Below are positions 53,244-62,240 of a stretch of DNA of 64,000 nt, in pieces. A program made the translations under genes and the position numbers. Position 1 is the stretch's first letter, and each line of letters starts with the position of its first letter. The notes under the pieces are model-generated. The model worked only from the letters and a program-made list of their open reading frames with translations, searched no databases and was not told the origin of the DNA. Source of the stretch: Clostridium uliginosum (lineage in GTDB: Bacteria > Bacillota > Clostridia > Clostridiales > Clostridiaceae); assembly GCF_900112485.1 (NCBI RefSeq), contig NZ_FOMG01000004.1, positions 62,001 to 126,000 of the forward strand, in the 5' to 3' direction.

Positions 53244-54917
53244 TCACTTCATTATTATATAGCAATCTTTCTCACAAAAACTTATCCCATATCTTATAAT
53301 ATTCTTATATCCTTCACTTCTCAGCTCCATGTCATAACCTTTATCTTCAATTTGCTTTAATGCATCTTCTGCTCTTTTTTCCAAATGGTCAATTTTTTTA
53401 GCTATTTTAAATTCAATGACTATTGCCACGCCTCTTTTAGATACAGATTTTATAAACAGGTCACTACGTCCTTTTCCACCCTCTCGGTTAGATTTTACAA
53501 TATAATCATGCATATTGGCTAAAGCTCCAACTACAAAGCCGTGATAGAAATTTTCATAGGAATCATTAAAGCTTATTGTTTCCATAAGTAGTCTTCCGAG
53601 TTCTTCTTCAAAAATTTCAGCTTCTCCATTTATTATTGAAGTGTATAGCTTACTTAAATCTTTTGCTTTTACCTTTTCTTCAAACCACTTTAAAATTTTC
53701 GTTCTAAAAATATATTTTACTTCTCGATTTGGTATACTTAATTCTAAATAATGATTATCTTCTTCATCCATTCTCTCGCTAACTTTTTTGAAATATCCTG
53801 TGAAAAACATAAAATTCCATAAGTTATCCATGGAATCATAAATTTCATCATAGGTTATATCCTCATGAACTAGTTTTTCTATTGTTTTTCCTTCAATTAA
53901 TAATTCTATTTCCTGTTTAGTTTTAGTATCTGCTTTTTCTATGAGACTTTTAACTATGCTGTTTGAACTTGTATTTGCCCAGTAGGATGATGGAAATCTA
54001 TTCTTATCCACTCCTAAATCTTTTACAAATCTTACTGCACTCCATGGATTATAAACTTCAGCATCTCCAAAAATATATCCATTATACCATTCTTTTATCA
54101 AGGTTTCTTTTTCATTCAAGTCATAATCTCCAAGCATTTTACTTACTTCTTCTTGAGTAAATCCAAAATATTCATCATAAGATTTATTTAATATTGAGAT
54201 AATTTCTAAATTATTTAACCCTGTAAAAATACTTTCCTTCGAAATTCTAAGACATCCTGTTATTACAGAAAATTCCAAAGAAGAATTTGTTTTTAATGCT
54301 GATTCAAAAAGTGATCTAATAAAAGCAATCATTTCATCATAAAACCCTTCAAAAAATGCATTTTCAAGAGGCACATCATATTCATCTATAAGTATAATGA
54401 CTTTTTTACCATGATATTTCTCTAAACATTGTGATAAAAATTTTAGTGCTGTTACATAAAGTTCTTGCCCCGATTCTTTACGTTCTATTCTTTCATATTC
54501 TTCTTTTTCTTTACTTAATTTATCACTTTTCAAAATATAATCATGACGCCTAAATTCATCTACAAGCTCATCTTTAATACACTTTAGTGCTAATTCAAAA
54601 GTTGGCTGCTTTGCTGATTTTAATGATAAATTTATTACAGGATATTTGCCCATATGAGATATGTATTTTTCCCCTGTCTTCATTATATTTAAATCTTCAA
54701 ATAGGTATGAATTATCTTTTTCACTATTTTCAAAGAAGTGTTGCAACATGCTAATATTTAAGGTCTTTCCAAATCTCCTTGGTCTTGTAAATAAGTTAAC
54801 GTCTGCTTTATTATCTAACAAATCTTTTATAAGCAATGTTTTATCAATATAATAATAATTTCTAGTTATTAACTTTTCAAAATCATCTACACCTATTGGT
54901 AATGGTTTAAATTTCAC
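53244..54917 (-). CDS. AAA-ATPase-like / PD-(D/E)XK protein (DUF1703 family), copy 2
   Basis: 557 residues, the same length as the 12862 copy and closely similar. Walker A-like TRPRRFGKTLN, Walker B VIILIDEYDVPLENAFFEGF, and the C-terminal nuclease GRSDLFI...IVIEFKIA (D...E-x-K with E-F-K). GTG start at 54917, seven nt after GGAAG. The fragment at 32483 derives from a gene closer to this copy than to copy 1. Between the copies the conserved ATPase part differs less than the nuclease tail. Confidence 0.9.
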   Translation of the reverse strand: MKFKPLPIGVDDFEKLITRNYYYIDKTLLIKDLLDNKADVNLFTRPRRFGKTLNISMLQHFFENSEKDNSYLFEDLNIMKTGEKYISHMGKYPVINLSLKSAKQPTFELALKCIKDELVDEFRRHDYILKSDKLSKEKEEYERIERKESGQELYVTALKFLSQCLEKYHGKKVIILIDEYDVPLENAFFEGFYDEMIAFIRSLFESALKTNSSLEFSVITGCLRISKESIFTGLNNLEIISILNKSYDEYFGFTQEEVSKMLGDYDLNEKETLIKEWYNGYIFGDAEVYNPWSAVRFVKDLGVDKNRFPSSYWANTSSNSIVKSLIEKADTKTKQEIELLIEGKTIEKLVHEDITYDEIYDSMDNLWNFMFFTGYFKKVSERMDEEDNHYLELSIPNREVKYIFRTKILKWFEEKVKAKDLSKLYTSIINGEAEIFEEELGRLLMETISFNDSYENFYHGFVVGALANMHDYIVKSNREGGKGRSDLFIKSVSKRGVAIVIEFKIAKKIDHLEKRAEDALKQIEDKGYDMELRSEGYKNIIRYGISFCEKDCYIIMK

Positions 54918-55007
54918 ATCATCACTTCCATTTCTGGTCTATTTTAAGCATAATCAAAAATCAACTTTCCTTTTGACTATTCCTACTTTTATAGTATATC
55001 CTATAAT

Positions 55008-55163
55008 TCAGTTACTTAAAATAAAAATATCTAATAGAAATTCTCCATATTCAGCTTTTTCCTCTCCATCTTGTGCTTCAACAATTAATTTTCCAATGTT
55101 CCAATACGCTTCAACCATATAAAAGTTTATTGACGCATAGATTTTAGACCGTGCCTCATTTAA
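55008..55163 (-). pseudogene. DUF1016 (YhcG-type) nuclease N-terminal relic
   Basis: The minus-strand frame LNEARSKIYASINFYMVEAY then WNIGKLIVEAQDGEEKAEYG and EFLL is the canonical DUF1016_N motif (NxxMvxxYWxIGxxIVexxxxxxxxYG). Stops on both sides; the PD-(D/E)XK C-terminal domain is missing. Fills much of the 54918-55318 gap. Confidence 0.8.
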
Positions 55164-55318
55164 TTATTACTAATATACTCCTTTGCCTTAATTACCCAAG
55201 TAAATATTATTCATATATGTTATAATTTTAAGTAAATTGCGAGGTTAAATAAATGTATACATAGCTTTATCATTTATTTAATAATAGAGAAAATTATAAT
55301 TTTTTAAGGATGATTTGT

Positions 55319-58303
55319 ATGAAAAATTCAACTGAAATAGATAATAAAAATACATTAGAATCTACCATAGATTATAAGCCAATAGATACAACTAACTACG
55401 CTATTAATCAATCTAACACTTCACATGATATTTTAAAAGCCACTGAAACAGGATTAATAAGCAATTTAGTAAATTCAAATTTAGCTCTTAGACCTAAGCT
55501 TCTTATAAATGATTATAGTAAAGGAAGCAAGGTTTTAAGTGATATTGTCTCCGAACTTTCAAAATGCAATGAATTTATGCTATCTGTAGCTTTTATTACA
55601 AGTAGTGGTGTAACTCCCCTTTTAGAAACCTTGAAAACTTTAAAAGCTAAGGGAGTTAAAGGAAAGATACTTACTACTGATTATTTAAATTTTAGCGAAC
55701 CAAAAGCGCTTCAAAAGCTTTTAGAGTTTTCTAATATTAGCATAAAAGTATATTCTAAAAACAATTTTCATACCAAGGGTTATATTTTTAAACATAGTGA
55801 CCATTACAGGCTCATTGTTGGCAGCTCCAATTTAACTCAAACAGCATTAACTAAAAATAAAGAATGGAGCATAAAATTATCTTCTTTAGAAGAAGGTTCC
55901 CTAACTGATGAGGTATTAAATGAATTTCAAGCTATGTGGTCAGATGCTGATGATTTAACCTTAGATTGGCTTGAAACTTATGAGGATATATATTTAAAAC
56001 AAAGAGAAGCCTTAAGGAAAAGTACAGTACCTAGAATTTCTCAATATACACTAAAGCCAAATAAAATGCAGGTATCTGCAATTCAATCTTTAAACAACAT
56101 AAGAGAAAATGGAGCTTTAAAAGCATTGTTAATTTCAGCTACTGGTACAGGTAAAACTTATTTGTCTGCTTTTGATGTTAGAAATTTTGATCCAGTTAAA
56201 GCATTATTTATTGTACATAGAGAACAAATTGCAAAACAAGCCATGAATAGTTTTAAAAATGTCTTTGGTGATACTAAAGATATGGGCATTCTTTCTGGTA
56301 CTTCAAAGAATGTAAACCACGATTTTCTTTTTTCAACAATACAAACTTTATCAAAGGATGAAACGTTATTTAGCTTTTCTAAAACTGAATTTGACTACAT
56401 TATTATAGATGAAGTTCATAGAGCTGGTGCTGCAACCTATCAAAAAATCGTGAATTACTTTGAGCCTAAATTTTTACTAGGGATGACAGCTACTCCTGAA
56501 AGAACTGATGATTTTGATATTTTCAAAATGTTTGATCATAATATAGCTTATGAAATTCGCCTTCAACAAGCTTTGGAAGAAGATTTACTTTGTCCATTCC
56601 ATTACTTTGGAATTATGGACATATCTATAGATGGTAATCCCTTAGATGATAATACTGATTTTAACCATTTAGTAGCTGATGAAAGAGTTAATCATATCCT
56701 TGATAAAATTAAATTTTATGGCTACTGTGGTGATAAAGTAAAAGGCTTAATATTTTGCAGTGATAAAAAAGAAGCCAAGGAATTATCAACTAAATTTAAT
56801 GAACATGGCTTAAGAACTTTAGCTTTAACAGGTGAAAATAGTCAAGAAGAACGTGATGATGCCATTTCACGGTTAGAAGAAGATGAAAATATCAATTGTT
56901 TAGATTATATTTTTACAGTTGATATTTTTAATGAAGGTGTAGATATACCAGCTATTAATCAAGTTGTTATGCTTAGACCTACAGCATCAGCTATAATTTT
57001 TATACAACAATTAGGACGTGGTCTTAGAAAATATACTCTTAAAGAATATGTAGTTATTATAGATTTTGTTGGAAATTATAATAACAATTTCTTAATTCCA
57101 ATAGCACTTTCAGGTGATAGAACTTACAATAAAGATAACATTAGAAAATATGTCATGGAAGGTAATAGAATAATTCCTGGCTGCTCTACTGTAAACTTTG
57201 ATGAAATTTCTAAGAAACGTATTTTTGAATCTATTGATAATGCTAATTTTAATGCTGTTAAGTTAATTAAAGAAAATTATAATAACTTAAAACAAAAATT
57301 GGGCAGAATTCCTAAATTAAAAGATTTTGATTTATATGACTCCATTGATCCATTAAGAATTTTTGATAATAATAGCTTAGGTTCATATCATAATTTTTTA
57401 ACAAAATATGAAAAAGAATATGATATAAAACTTGACTCTATTCAAGAGTTATTTATAGAATTTATTTCTAAAAAACTTGTTGCTGGAAAAAGAGTTCATG
57501 AATTAGAACTTATTAAGTGTGCAATATATAATAAGCTTGATTTAATTTTTAAGTTAAAACAAATTCTAAAAGAGGAATATGGTATAGATTTTAAAAATAG
57601 TACAGAAACCTCTGTAGTTAATGTCCTTACAAATGAGTTTCCAAGTGGAACTGGTAAGGATACCTATAAAGATTGTATTTTCTTAGAAAAATATAATTCA
57701 GATTATAGAATTTCAGATGTATTTATGGAAAATTTAAAATGCCAAGAATTTAAAGATATTGTTTTAGAGTTAATTGAATTTGGCATAGATAGATATAAAA
57801 GATTCTTCAGTCACCGATATATGGATACAAGCTTTCAATTATATCAAAAGTACACATATGAGGATGTTTGCAGGCTTTTAGAATGGGAAAAAAATGAGGT
57901 TGCTACTAATATTGGAGGCTATAAATTTAATAAAGAAACAAAAACCTATCCAGTATTTATTAATTATAATAAAGCTGAAGATATTAGTGATACTATAAAA
58001 TATGAAGATAGATTTTTATCAACTTCACAATTAATTGGAATATCTAAACAGCCAAGAAAAATAGATTCTCCTGATGTTATTCAAATGTACAATGCTGAAA
58101 AAGATGGTGTTTTCATGAGTTTATTTGTAAGAAAACACAAAGATGATAAAATATCAAATGAATTTTATTTCTTAGGTAAAATTAAAGCTATAGGAACTTC
58201 AAATGCTATTATAATGAAAGAAACTGATAAACCTGCTGTAGAAATTAAATATCAGTTACATACTCCTGTTAGAGAAGATCTTTTTGACTACTTTATTTCA
58301 TAA
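55319..58303 (+). CDS. PLD-nuclease/SF2 helicase with DUF3427 tail (defence-type), copy 2
   Basis: 994 residues from ATG 55319, eight nt after AAGGA (an in-frame ATG at 55310 overlaps the site). N-terminal PLD-like domain FHTKGYIFKHS and LIVGSSNLTQ (about 147-175). SF2 helicase: ISATGTGKTYLSAFD (about 273), FDYIIIDEVHRAGAATY (about 360), LGMTATPERTDD, FTVDIFNEGVDIPAINQVVM, FIQQLGRGLRKY. DUF3427-like C-terminus with STSQLIGISKQPR and LHTPVREDLFDYF. Same core as copy 1 at 46324 but on the plus strand and with a longer tail. Single gene in an AT-rich setting; a palindromic element starts two bases after its stop. Confidence 0.92.
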   Translation: MKNSTEIDNKNTLESTIDYKPIDTTNYAINQSNTSHDILKATETGLISNLVNSNLALRPKLLINDYSKGSKVLSDIVSELSKCNEFMLSVAFITSSGVTPLLETLKTLKAKGVKGKILTTDYLNFSEPKALQKLLEFSNISIKVYSKNNFHTKGYIFKHSDHYRLIVGSSNLTQTALTKNKEWSIKLSSLEEGSLTDEVLNEFQAMWSDADDLTLDWLETYEDIYLKQREALRKSTVPRISQYTLKPNKMQVSAIQSLNNIRENGALKALLISATGTGKTYLSAFDVRNFDPVKALFIVHREQIAKQAMNSFKNVFGDTKDMGILSGTSKNVNHDFLFSTIQTLSKDETLFSFSKTEFDYIIIDEVHRAGAATYQKIVNYFEPKFLLGMTATPERTDDFDIFKMFDHNIAYEIRLQQALEEDLLCPFHYFGIMDISIDGNPLDDNTDFNHLVADERVNHILDKIKFYGYCGDKVKGLIFCSDKKEAKELSTKFNEHGLRTLALTGENSQEERDDAISRLEEDENINCLDYIFTVDIFNEGVDIPAINQVVMLRPTASAIIFIQQLGRGLRKYTLKEYVVIIDFVGNYNNNFLIPIALSGDRTYNKDNIRKYVMEGNRIIPGCSTVNFDEISKKRIFESIDNANFNAVKLIKENYNNLKQKLGRIPKLKDFDLYDSIDPLRIFDNNSLGSYHNFLTKYEKEYDIKLDSIQELFIEFISKKLVAGKRVHELELIKCAIYNKLDLIFKLKQILKEEYGIDFKNSTETSVVNVLTNEFPSGTGKDTYKDCIFLEKYNSDYRISDVFMENLKCQEFKDIVLELIEFGIDRYKRFFSHRYMDTSFQLYQKYTYEDVCRLLEWEKNEVATNIGGYKFNKETKTYPVFINYNKAEDISDTIKYEDRFLSTSQLIGISKQPRKIDSPDVIQMYNAEKDGVFMSLFVRKHKDDKISNEFYFLGKIKAIGTSNAIIMKETDKPAVEIKYQLHTPVREDLFDYFIS

Positions 58304-58304
58304 T

Positions 58305-58453
58305 TTAGGCACATGAAATAAAATAACAAGTCAAAGATGTGATGTCTATTTTTCGTCAAGCGAGGAAATATCTTCACCTAATAGTTTAAGCTGACGAAGC
58401 ATGACACAAAATAGAATAGCATGCTGACTTGTTATTTTTTCGAATGTGCCTTA
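58305..58453. repeat. MITE-like palindromic element
   Basis: About 150 bp with imperfect terminal inverted repeats (TTAGGCACATGAAATAAAAT... and its partner ending GAATGTGCCTTA), both containing AAAATAACAAGTCA; the interior is hairpin-forming (CGTCAAGC .. AGCTGACG). No coding capacity. Confidence 0.75.
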
Positions 58454-58553
58454 TACTGACCAATATTACTTATTTTCTTTAAGAAACTCCTTATTTCCCA
58501 TAGATATTTCAACTTCATCTTCAAAAACCATTGCAATTTTTCAGAAAACTTGC

Positions 58554-59186
58554 TTAAGGTTTTAGGATTATTTCTTTGTACAGTTCTTCTCTTTCATCAA
58601 TATCAAGCCAACCTTCATCTTCTGCATAATCAAATATTTCTTCCAAAAGTATATTGTAATCTTTAGCGAAAACTGCTGAATTTCTTTTATACTTATTAAT
58701 AGTTTTTTTTGTCAAATTGTTGTTTCTCATTTTATCTTCATGTATAAGTGCTTTTAAATATGTACTTCCTATCAGCTCTCTAATCACATTATATCTATAA
58801 CTTTTTGGACTGCAGATATAAAGCCTACATATTATTGGCCTATCCCCATAGATAGTGCATAGGTTTGTTTCTGTTATAAAATTACAGTCTATTTTCTTAT
58901 TTAATACATACTGATCAAAATCTCTATAATAATTTTTCTTTTTAACCAAATTTTTCTGTACAAACTCTAAAGCTACTTCATCGTTCCAATTACTTAATTT
59001 ATTTACACAGACATTATCCATTTCTACTGACCAAGATTTTTTGCAGCAACTCTCCTCACATTCATTACAATCAAGAGGATTATTATTTAAAAATATATCA
59101 ACTGCATCTAATACGTCTTTAACTGTTGTATTTTTATTAATTTTGTCATAATTCACTTTACCTTCGACATCAAATAGTAATTTCAT
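58554..59186 (-). CDS. YkgJ-family cysteine cluster protein
   Basis: 210 residues from ATG 59186 (AGGA eight nt upstream; TTG 59207 opens the frame). Cysteine signature CNECEESCC near residue 40, then CNFITETNLCTIYGDRP and IICRLYIC, the Zn/Fe-S-binding CxxCxxxCC..C..C pattern of YkgJ (FliB-like) proteins. Relatives include flagellin lysine methylases, but many are uncharacterised. No flagellar genes nearby. The C-terminal 70 residues are helical and acidic. Confidence 0.85.
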   Translation of the reverse strand: MKLLFDVEGKVNYDKINKNTTVKDVLDAVDIFLNNNPLDCNECEESCCKKSWSVEMDNVCVNKLSNWNDEVALEFVQKNLVKKKNYYRDFDQYVLNKKIDCNFITETNLCTIYGDRPIICRLYICSPKSYRYNVIRELIGSTYLKALIHEDKMRNNNLTKKTINKYKRNSAVFAKDYNILLEEIFDYAEDEGWLDIDEREELYKEIILKP

Positions 59187-59349
59187 CCTATAGTTCCTAA
59201 ACTTCAAATTATTTTTTCCTATATATTCCTCATTTTCCCGCTTCTATTTTTTCGGATTTCGTCAATATTTCACCCTTTCCAAAAGAAAATAATAATATTA
59301 TTATACTCTCCAAATCTTAAATGATAATACTTTTTATTTAAAACTATTT

Positions 59350-59379
59350 AGGCATGTCCATATAAAAACGGACATGCCT
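59350..59379. repeat. Hairpin AGGCATGTCC
   Basis: 59350-59359 pairs perfectly with 59370-59379; 10-nt loop. Upstream of the cysteine-cluster gene; weak T-run, so terminator activity is uncertain. Confidence 0.55.
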
Positions 59380-59423
59380 ATCTGCGTATACAAAATAAAA
59401 CATTCAATCTCTTTATTTGTTTA

Positions 59424-59452
59424 TTTAGGCACATGAAAGAAAATAACAAGTC
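59424..59452. repeat. Half copy of the AATAACAAGT element
   Basis: TTTAGGCACATGAAAGAAAA followed by TAACAAGTC matches the left end of the 58305 element with one change; no right end. It directly follows the nudix gene stop. Confidence 0.7.
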
Positions 59453-59465
59453 CAAAATGCCATGA

Positions 59466-59858
59466 TTATTTTCCTTCATTTTCTTTAAGTTTTTCAACAA
59501 CTAATATATCTGCTGGAACCCAATTAAGTTTATCTAAGTCCCCTAGTGTTGTCCACTTTGCATCATTATGAGCATTTAAATGTAATTCTCCCCCACTTAT
59601 GGTACATATAAAACAATGCATTGTAAGGTGAAAATTTGAATAATCATAATCAACAGTTGTTAAATAGTTATTTATTTCAATATCTAACTCTAACTCTTCT
59701 TTAATCTCACGAATAAGTGCTTCTTCTCTTGTTTCTCCAGCTTCAATTTTTCCACCTGGGAACTCCCACATGTTTTCAAACTCACCATAACCACGACGAG
59801 TGGTGAATATTTCATTATCATGTTTTATTACTGCAGCAACTACTTCAATTGTCTTCAT
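59466..59858 (-). CDS. mutT: MutT-type nudix hydrolase
   Basis: 130 residues. Nudix box GGKIEAGETREEALIREIKE followed by ELEL conforms to GX5EX7REUXEEXGU. The start MKTIEVVAAVIKHDNEIFTT and FENMWEFPGGKIE are typical of 8-oxo-dGTP diphosphatases that sanitise the nucleotide pool. GGAGGGATACCT precedes ATG 59858. Monocistronic. Confidence 0.92.
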   Translation of the reverse strand: MKTIEVVAAVIKHDNEIFTTRRGYGEFENMWEFPGGKIEAGETREEALIREIKEELELDIEINNYLTTVDYDYSNFHLTMHCFICTISGGELHLNAHNDAKWTTLGDLDKLNWVPADILVVEKLKENEGK

Positions 59859-59986
59859 AGGTATCCCTCCAATGTCAATAATTATATACTATAACGTAGT
59901 AAAATTATATAGTTCTACTCTAATGATTTGATTAATTCCACATTAACATCAAAAATTCCCTTTGTTTTGTCTAATCTTACTATATA

Positions 59987-60085
59987 TTAATATATTACCA
60001 CATTAACCATGTAGCTTCCAAGAATTCATGTTATTTCTGCATATTCTTCAGAATATATGTTCTAAAGAATATTACCATATCTATT
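59987..60085. repeat. Dispersed repeat, right copy
   Basis: Counterpart of 48964-49053; carries an additional ATGTTCTAAAG insertion inside the ATATTCTTCAGAATAT palindrome. Fills much of the 59859-60197 gap. Confidence 0.6.
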
Positions 60086-60127
60086 GCTATCTTCATTTTA
60101 TCGTCATCGCCTAATAATTTTTGATAT

Positions 60128-60169
60128 AATAAAAGACACATGCAGAAATTTCTGCAAATGCCTTTTATA
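60128..60169 (-). terminator. Terminator of the GpsA-like gene/operon
   Basis: Stem AATAAAAG (60128-60135)..CTTTTATA with central TGCAGAAATTTCTGCA palindrome (60141-60156); T-rich on the minus-strand exit. Located 30 nt after the stop at 60198. Confidence 0.65.
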
Positions 60170-60197
60170 ACTTTCTAAATTAAATGATGTTTCACCA

Positions 60198-61241
60198 TCA
60201 TATTTTTTCTGATTCGAATGCTTTCCATGGAATATCAACTTTAGCACCAGAATTTATGATATCATCAACATGAATTATAAGTGGAAAATCACTTAGCTTA
60301 ACAATCCCTCTTTTTGCTAGACCACGCACATACCTTGCTGTACGAGTAGCAATCACTATTGATTCTAGCGTAACTCCTTTTAACTTTTTCATAGTTTGCT
60401 CAAATGAAAATCCTTGTCCTAATAAAGTTCCTACTTTACGAGTACGTCCACCAAAAATAGTTACATAAAGGTCACCACCAGAATATATAATATTTTCTTC
60501 GCCACCACCGGCTAACTTAAGGAGATGTTTTATTTCCTTTAAGCTTTGTCCAAAAAGTGCAGCCTGAGAATTATAATGCTCTTTTCCAGAACCATCAAAT
60601 CCAATAGCTAGTCCAATAGCTAGTGATACACCCAGAGCATAAGCATTCTTCAAGGCTACTGCACATTCAACACCTACAATATCTGTAGATAAGCTAATAT
60701 GGTAGTATGATGTTTCAAATAAACTCTTAAACATTCTAAGTATGTTTATGTCATCTCCACAAAATACAACTTCAGAATTATCTTTATCAGCAAGCTCATA
60801 ACTGGTACATGGACCACCTACAGCACTAATAGAAAGTTTCTTATTAGAAGGAACTTTACTTAAAAAATAGTGTGGATAATTAATCATTTTGTCGTCTTCT
60901 CCATTAACCATTCCCTTTGTTATTGAAAGAATAGGAGTGTTTTCAGGTATAATAGATAATATATTATCTGCAAACCAATCAACACCAAAACTACTAACTC
61001 CACAAATAACAACATCAGCGCCTTCTATTGCTTTATTTACATCCTCGATTTGATAGTACTCGATTCCTATTTTAGGTAATTGACGTTTTAATGTAGTATG
61101 AAAGCCTGTAGCCTTTGCCGTATCGATGATGTTTCTGTCTAATGGCGTACCAACAAGTCGCACCTTATTATTATTTTCTGTTGCAGGAAAAGATAGTGCA
61201 GATGCCATCTGCCCAGCTCCAATAATTGTTATAATACTCAT
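60198..61241 (-). CDS. Glycerol-3-phosphate dehydrogenase-like protein (GpsA family)
   Basis: 347 residues. Rossmann start IITIIGAGQMASALSFPATE, LVGTPLD, VVICGVSSFGVDWFADNIL, ITKGMV, SAVGGPCTSYELA, and the catalytic-lysine region VALKNAYALGVSLAIGLAIG; GRTRKVGTLLGQG and KLKGVTLESI match the GpsA C-domain. Expected to interconvert DHAP and sn-glycerol-3-phosphate, but SAVGGPC replaces the usual SGPSFA motif, so this is a divergent branch and a related polyol phosphate is possible. Last gene of the PTS-glycerol-1-phosphate dehydrogenase-HAD set. ATG with GGGGGT. Confidence 0.85.
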   Translation of the reverse strand: MSIITIIGAGQMASALSFPATENNNKVRLVGTPLDRNIIDTAKATGFHTTLKRQLPKIGIEYYQIEDVNKAIEGADVVICGVSSFGVDWFADNILSIIPENTPILSITKGMVNGEDDKMINYPHYFLSKVPSNKKLSISAVGGPCTSYELADKDNSEVVFCGDDINILRMFKSLFETSYYHISLSTDIVGVECAVALKNAYALGVSLAIGLAIGFDGSGKEHYNSQAALFGQSLKEIKHLLKLAGGGEENIIYSGGDLYVTIFGGRTRKVGTLLGQGFSFEQTMKKLKGVTLESIVIATRTARYVRGLAKRGIVKLSDFPLIIHVDDIINSGAKVDIPWKAFESEKI

Positions 61242-61386
61242 AATATTACCCCCAATTTGAATATATTAATTTACATTAAGATAATTTAAAATTTCTTTTA
61301 ATCTCTCAAAGTTTATAAGATTTCAGCTATTTCTTATGAATTTTTTCTACTTTTTTCCCAGCATGCAGCCATAAAATAAATCTCTT

Positions 61387-62187
61387 CTAAAATTGCTTCA
61401 GCTCTTCACCAATATATTTGATTGATGAAAATACATAATCTGCAGATATTTCAGACTGTTTGTACATCTCTTCTGATGTCTCACCACTTAATACAAGAAT
61501 ACTAGTTATCCCTGAATTTGCTCCAGTTTTGATGTCGGTGTAAAGTCTGTCTCCTACAATTGCCACATCATCCTTTTTAAGACCATACTTTTCAGAAATA
61601 GCCTCTACTATATATCTATGTGGCTTACCTATAACCACAGGAGATACACCCGTGGAAGCCTCAAACATTCTTATCATAGCGCCAGTATCTGGCATATATT
61701 TATTATGTTCAAGTGGACAATTAAGATCCGGATGAGTAGCTATAAATGGTACTCCATCCCTAATATAATCACACCCTATCATTATTTTTTCGTATGTTAA
61801 TGTAGTGTCAAAACCAAGAACTACATAATCCGGATTGTCATTTTTGTCCTTAATAAGAGTAAATCCTGCATTTTCAAATTCTTTCATAAGTGGTTCTGTA
61901 CCAATAAGATATATCCTGTTACCTGGACAGTTTTTCTTCATATACCATATGGTAGCTTCACCTGATGTATACACTTGTTCTTCATCAATGCAGCAACCAA
62001 ATGCTGAAAGCTTTTGCTTGTAGATTGCCTTGTTTTTCGAAGAGTTATTTGTCAAAAATATAAATTTCTTTTTCTGACTTTTTAAAATATCTAAAAAATC
62101 TAGTGCACCATCAATAAGTGTATTTCCAAGGTAGAAAGTTCCATCCATATCTAATAAAAAACATTTGATATCTTTTAACTCATTCAT
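61387..62187 (-). CDS. HAD-IIA (NagD/PGPase-like) phosphatase
   Basis: 266 residues. Motif I LDMDGTFYLG (Asp nucleophile and acid), motif II FLTNNSSKNK, motif III VIGKPHRYIVE, motif IV VGDRLYTDIKTG; the C2 cap lies between II and III. Relatives dephosphorylate nucleotides, sugar phosphates, p-nitrophenyl phosphate and glycerol phosphates. In this operon a glycerol phosphate or tetritol/pentitol phosphate substrate is plausible (inference). GGGAGG precedes ATG 62187, 53 nt after the preceding stop. Confidence 0.9.
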   Translation of the reverse strand: MNELKDIKCFLLDMDGTFYLGNTLIDGALDFLDILKSQKKKFIFLTNNSSKNKAIYKQKLSAFGCCIDEEQVYTSGEATIWYMKKNCPGNRIYLIGTEPLMKEFENAGFTLIKDKNDNPDYVVLGFDTTLTYEKIMIGCDYIRDGVPFIATHPDLNCPLEHNKYMPDTGAMIRMFEASTGVSPVVIGKPHRYIVEAISEKYGLKKDDVAIVGDRLYTDIKTGANSGITSILVLSGETSEEMYKQSEISADYVFSSIKYIGEELKQF

Positions 62188-62240
62188 TATTTACCTCCCG
62201 TAAATATCTCGTGTACAAGGTATTATAATTACATTATTTA

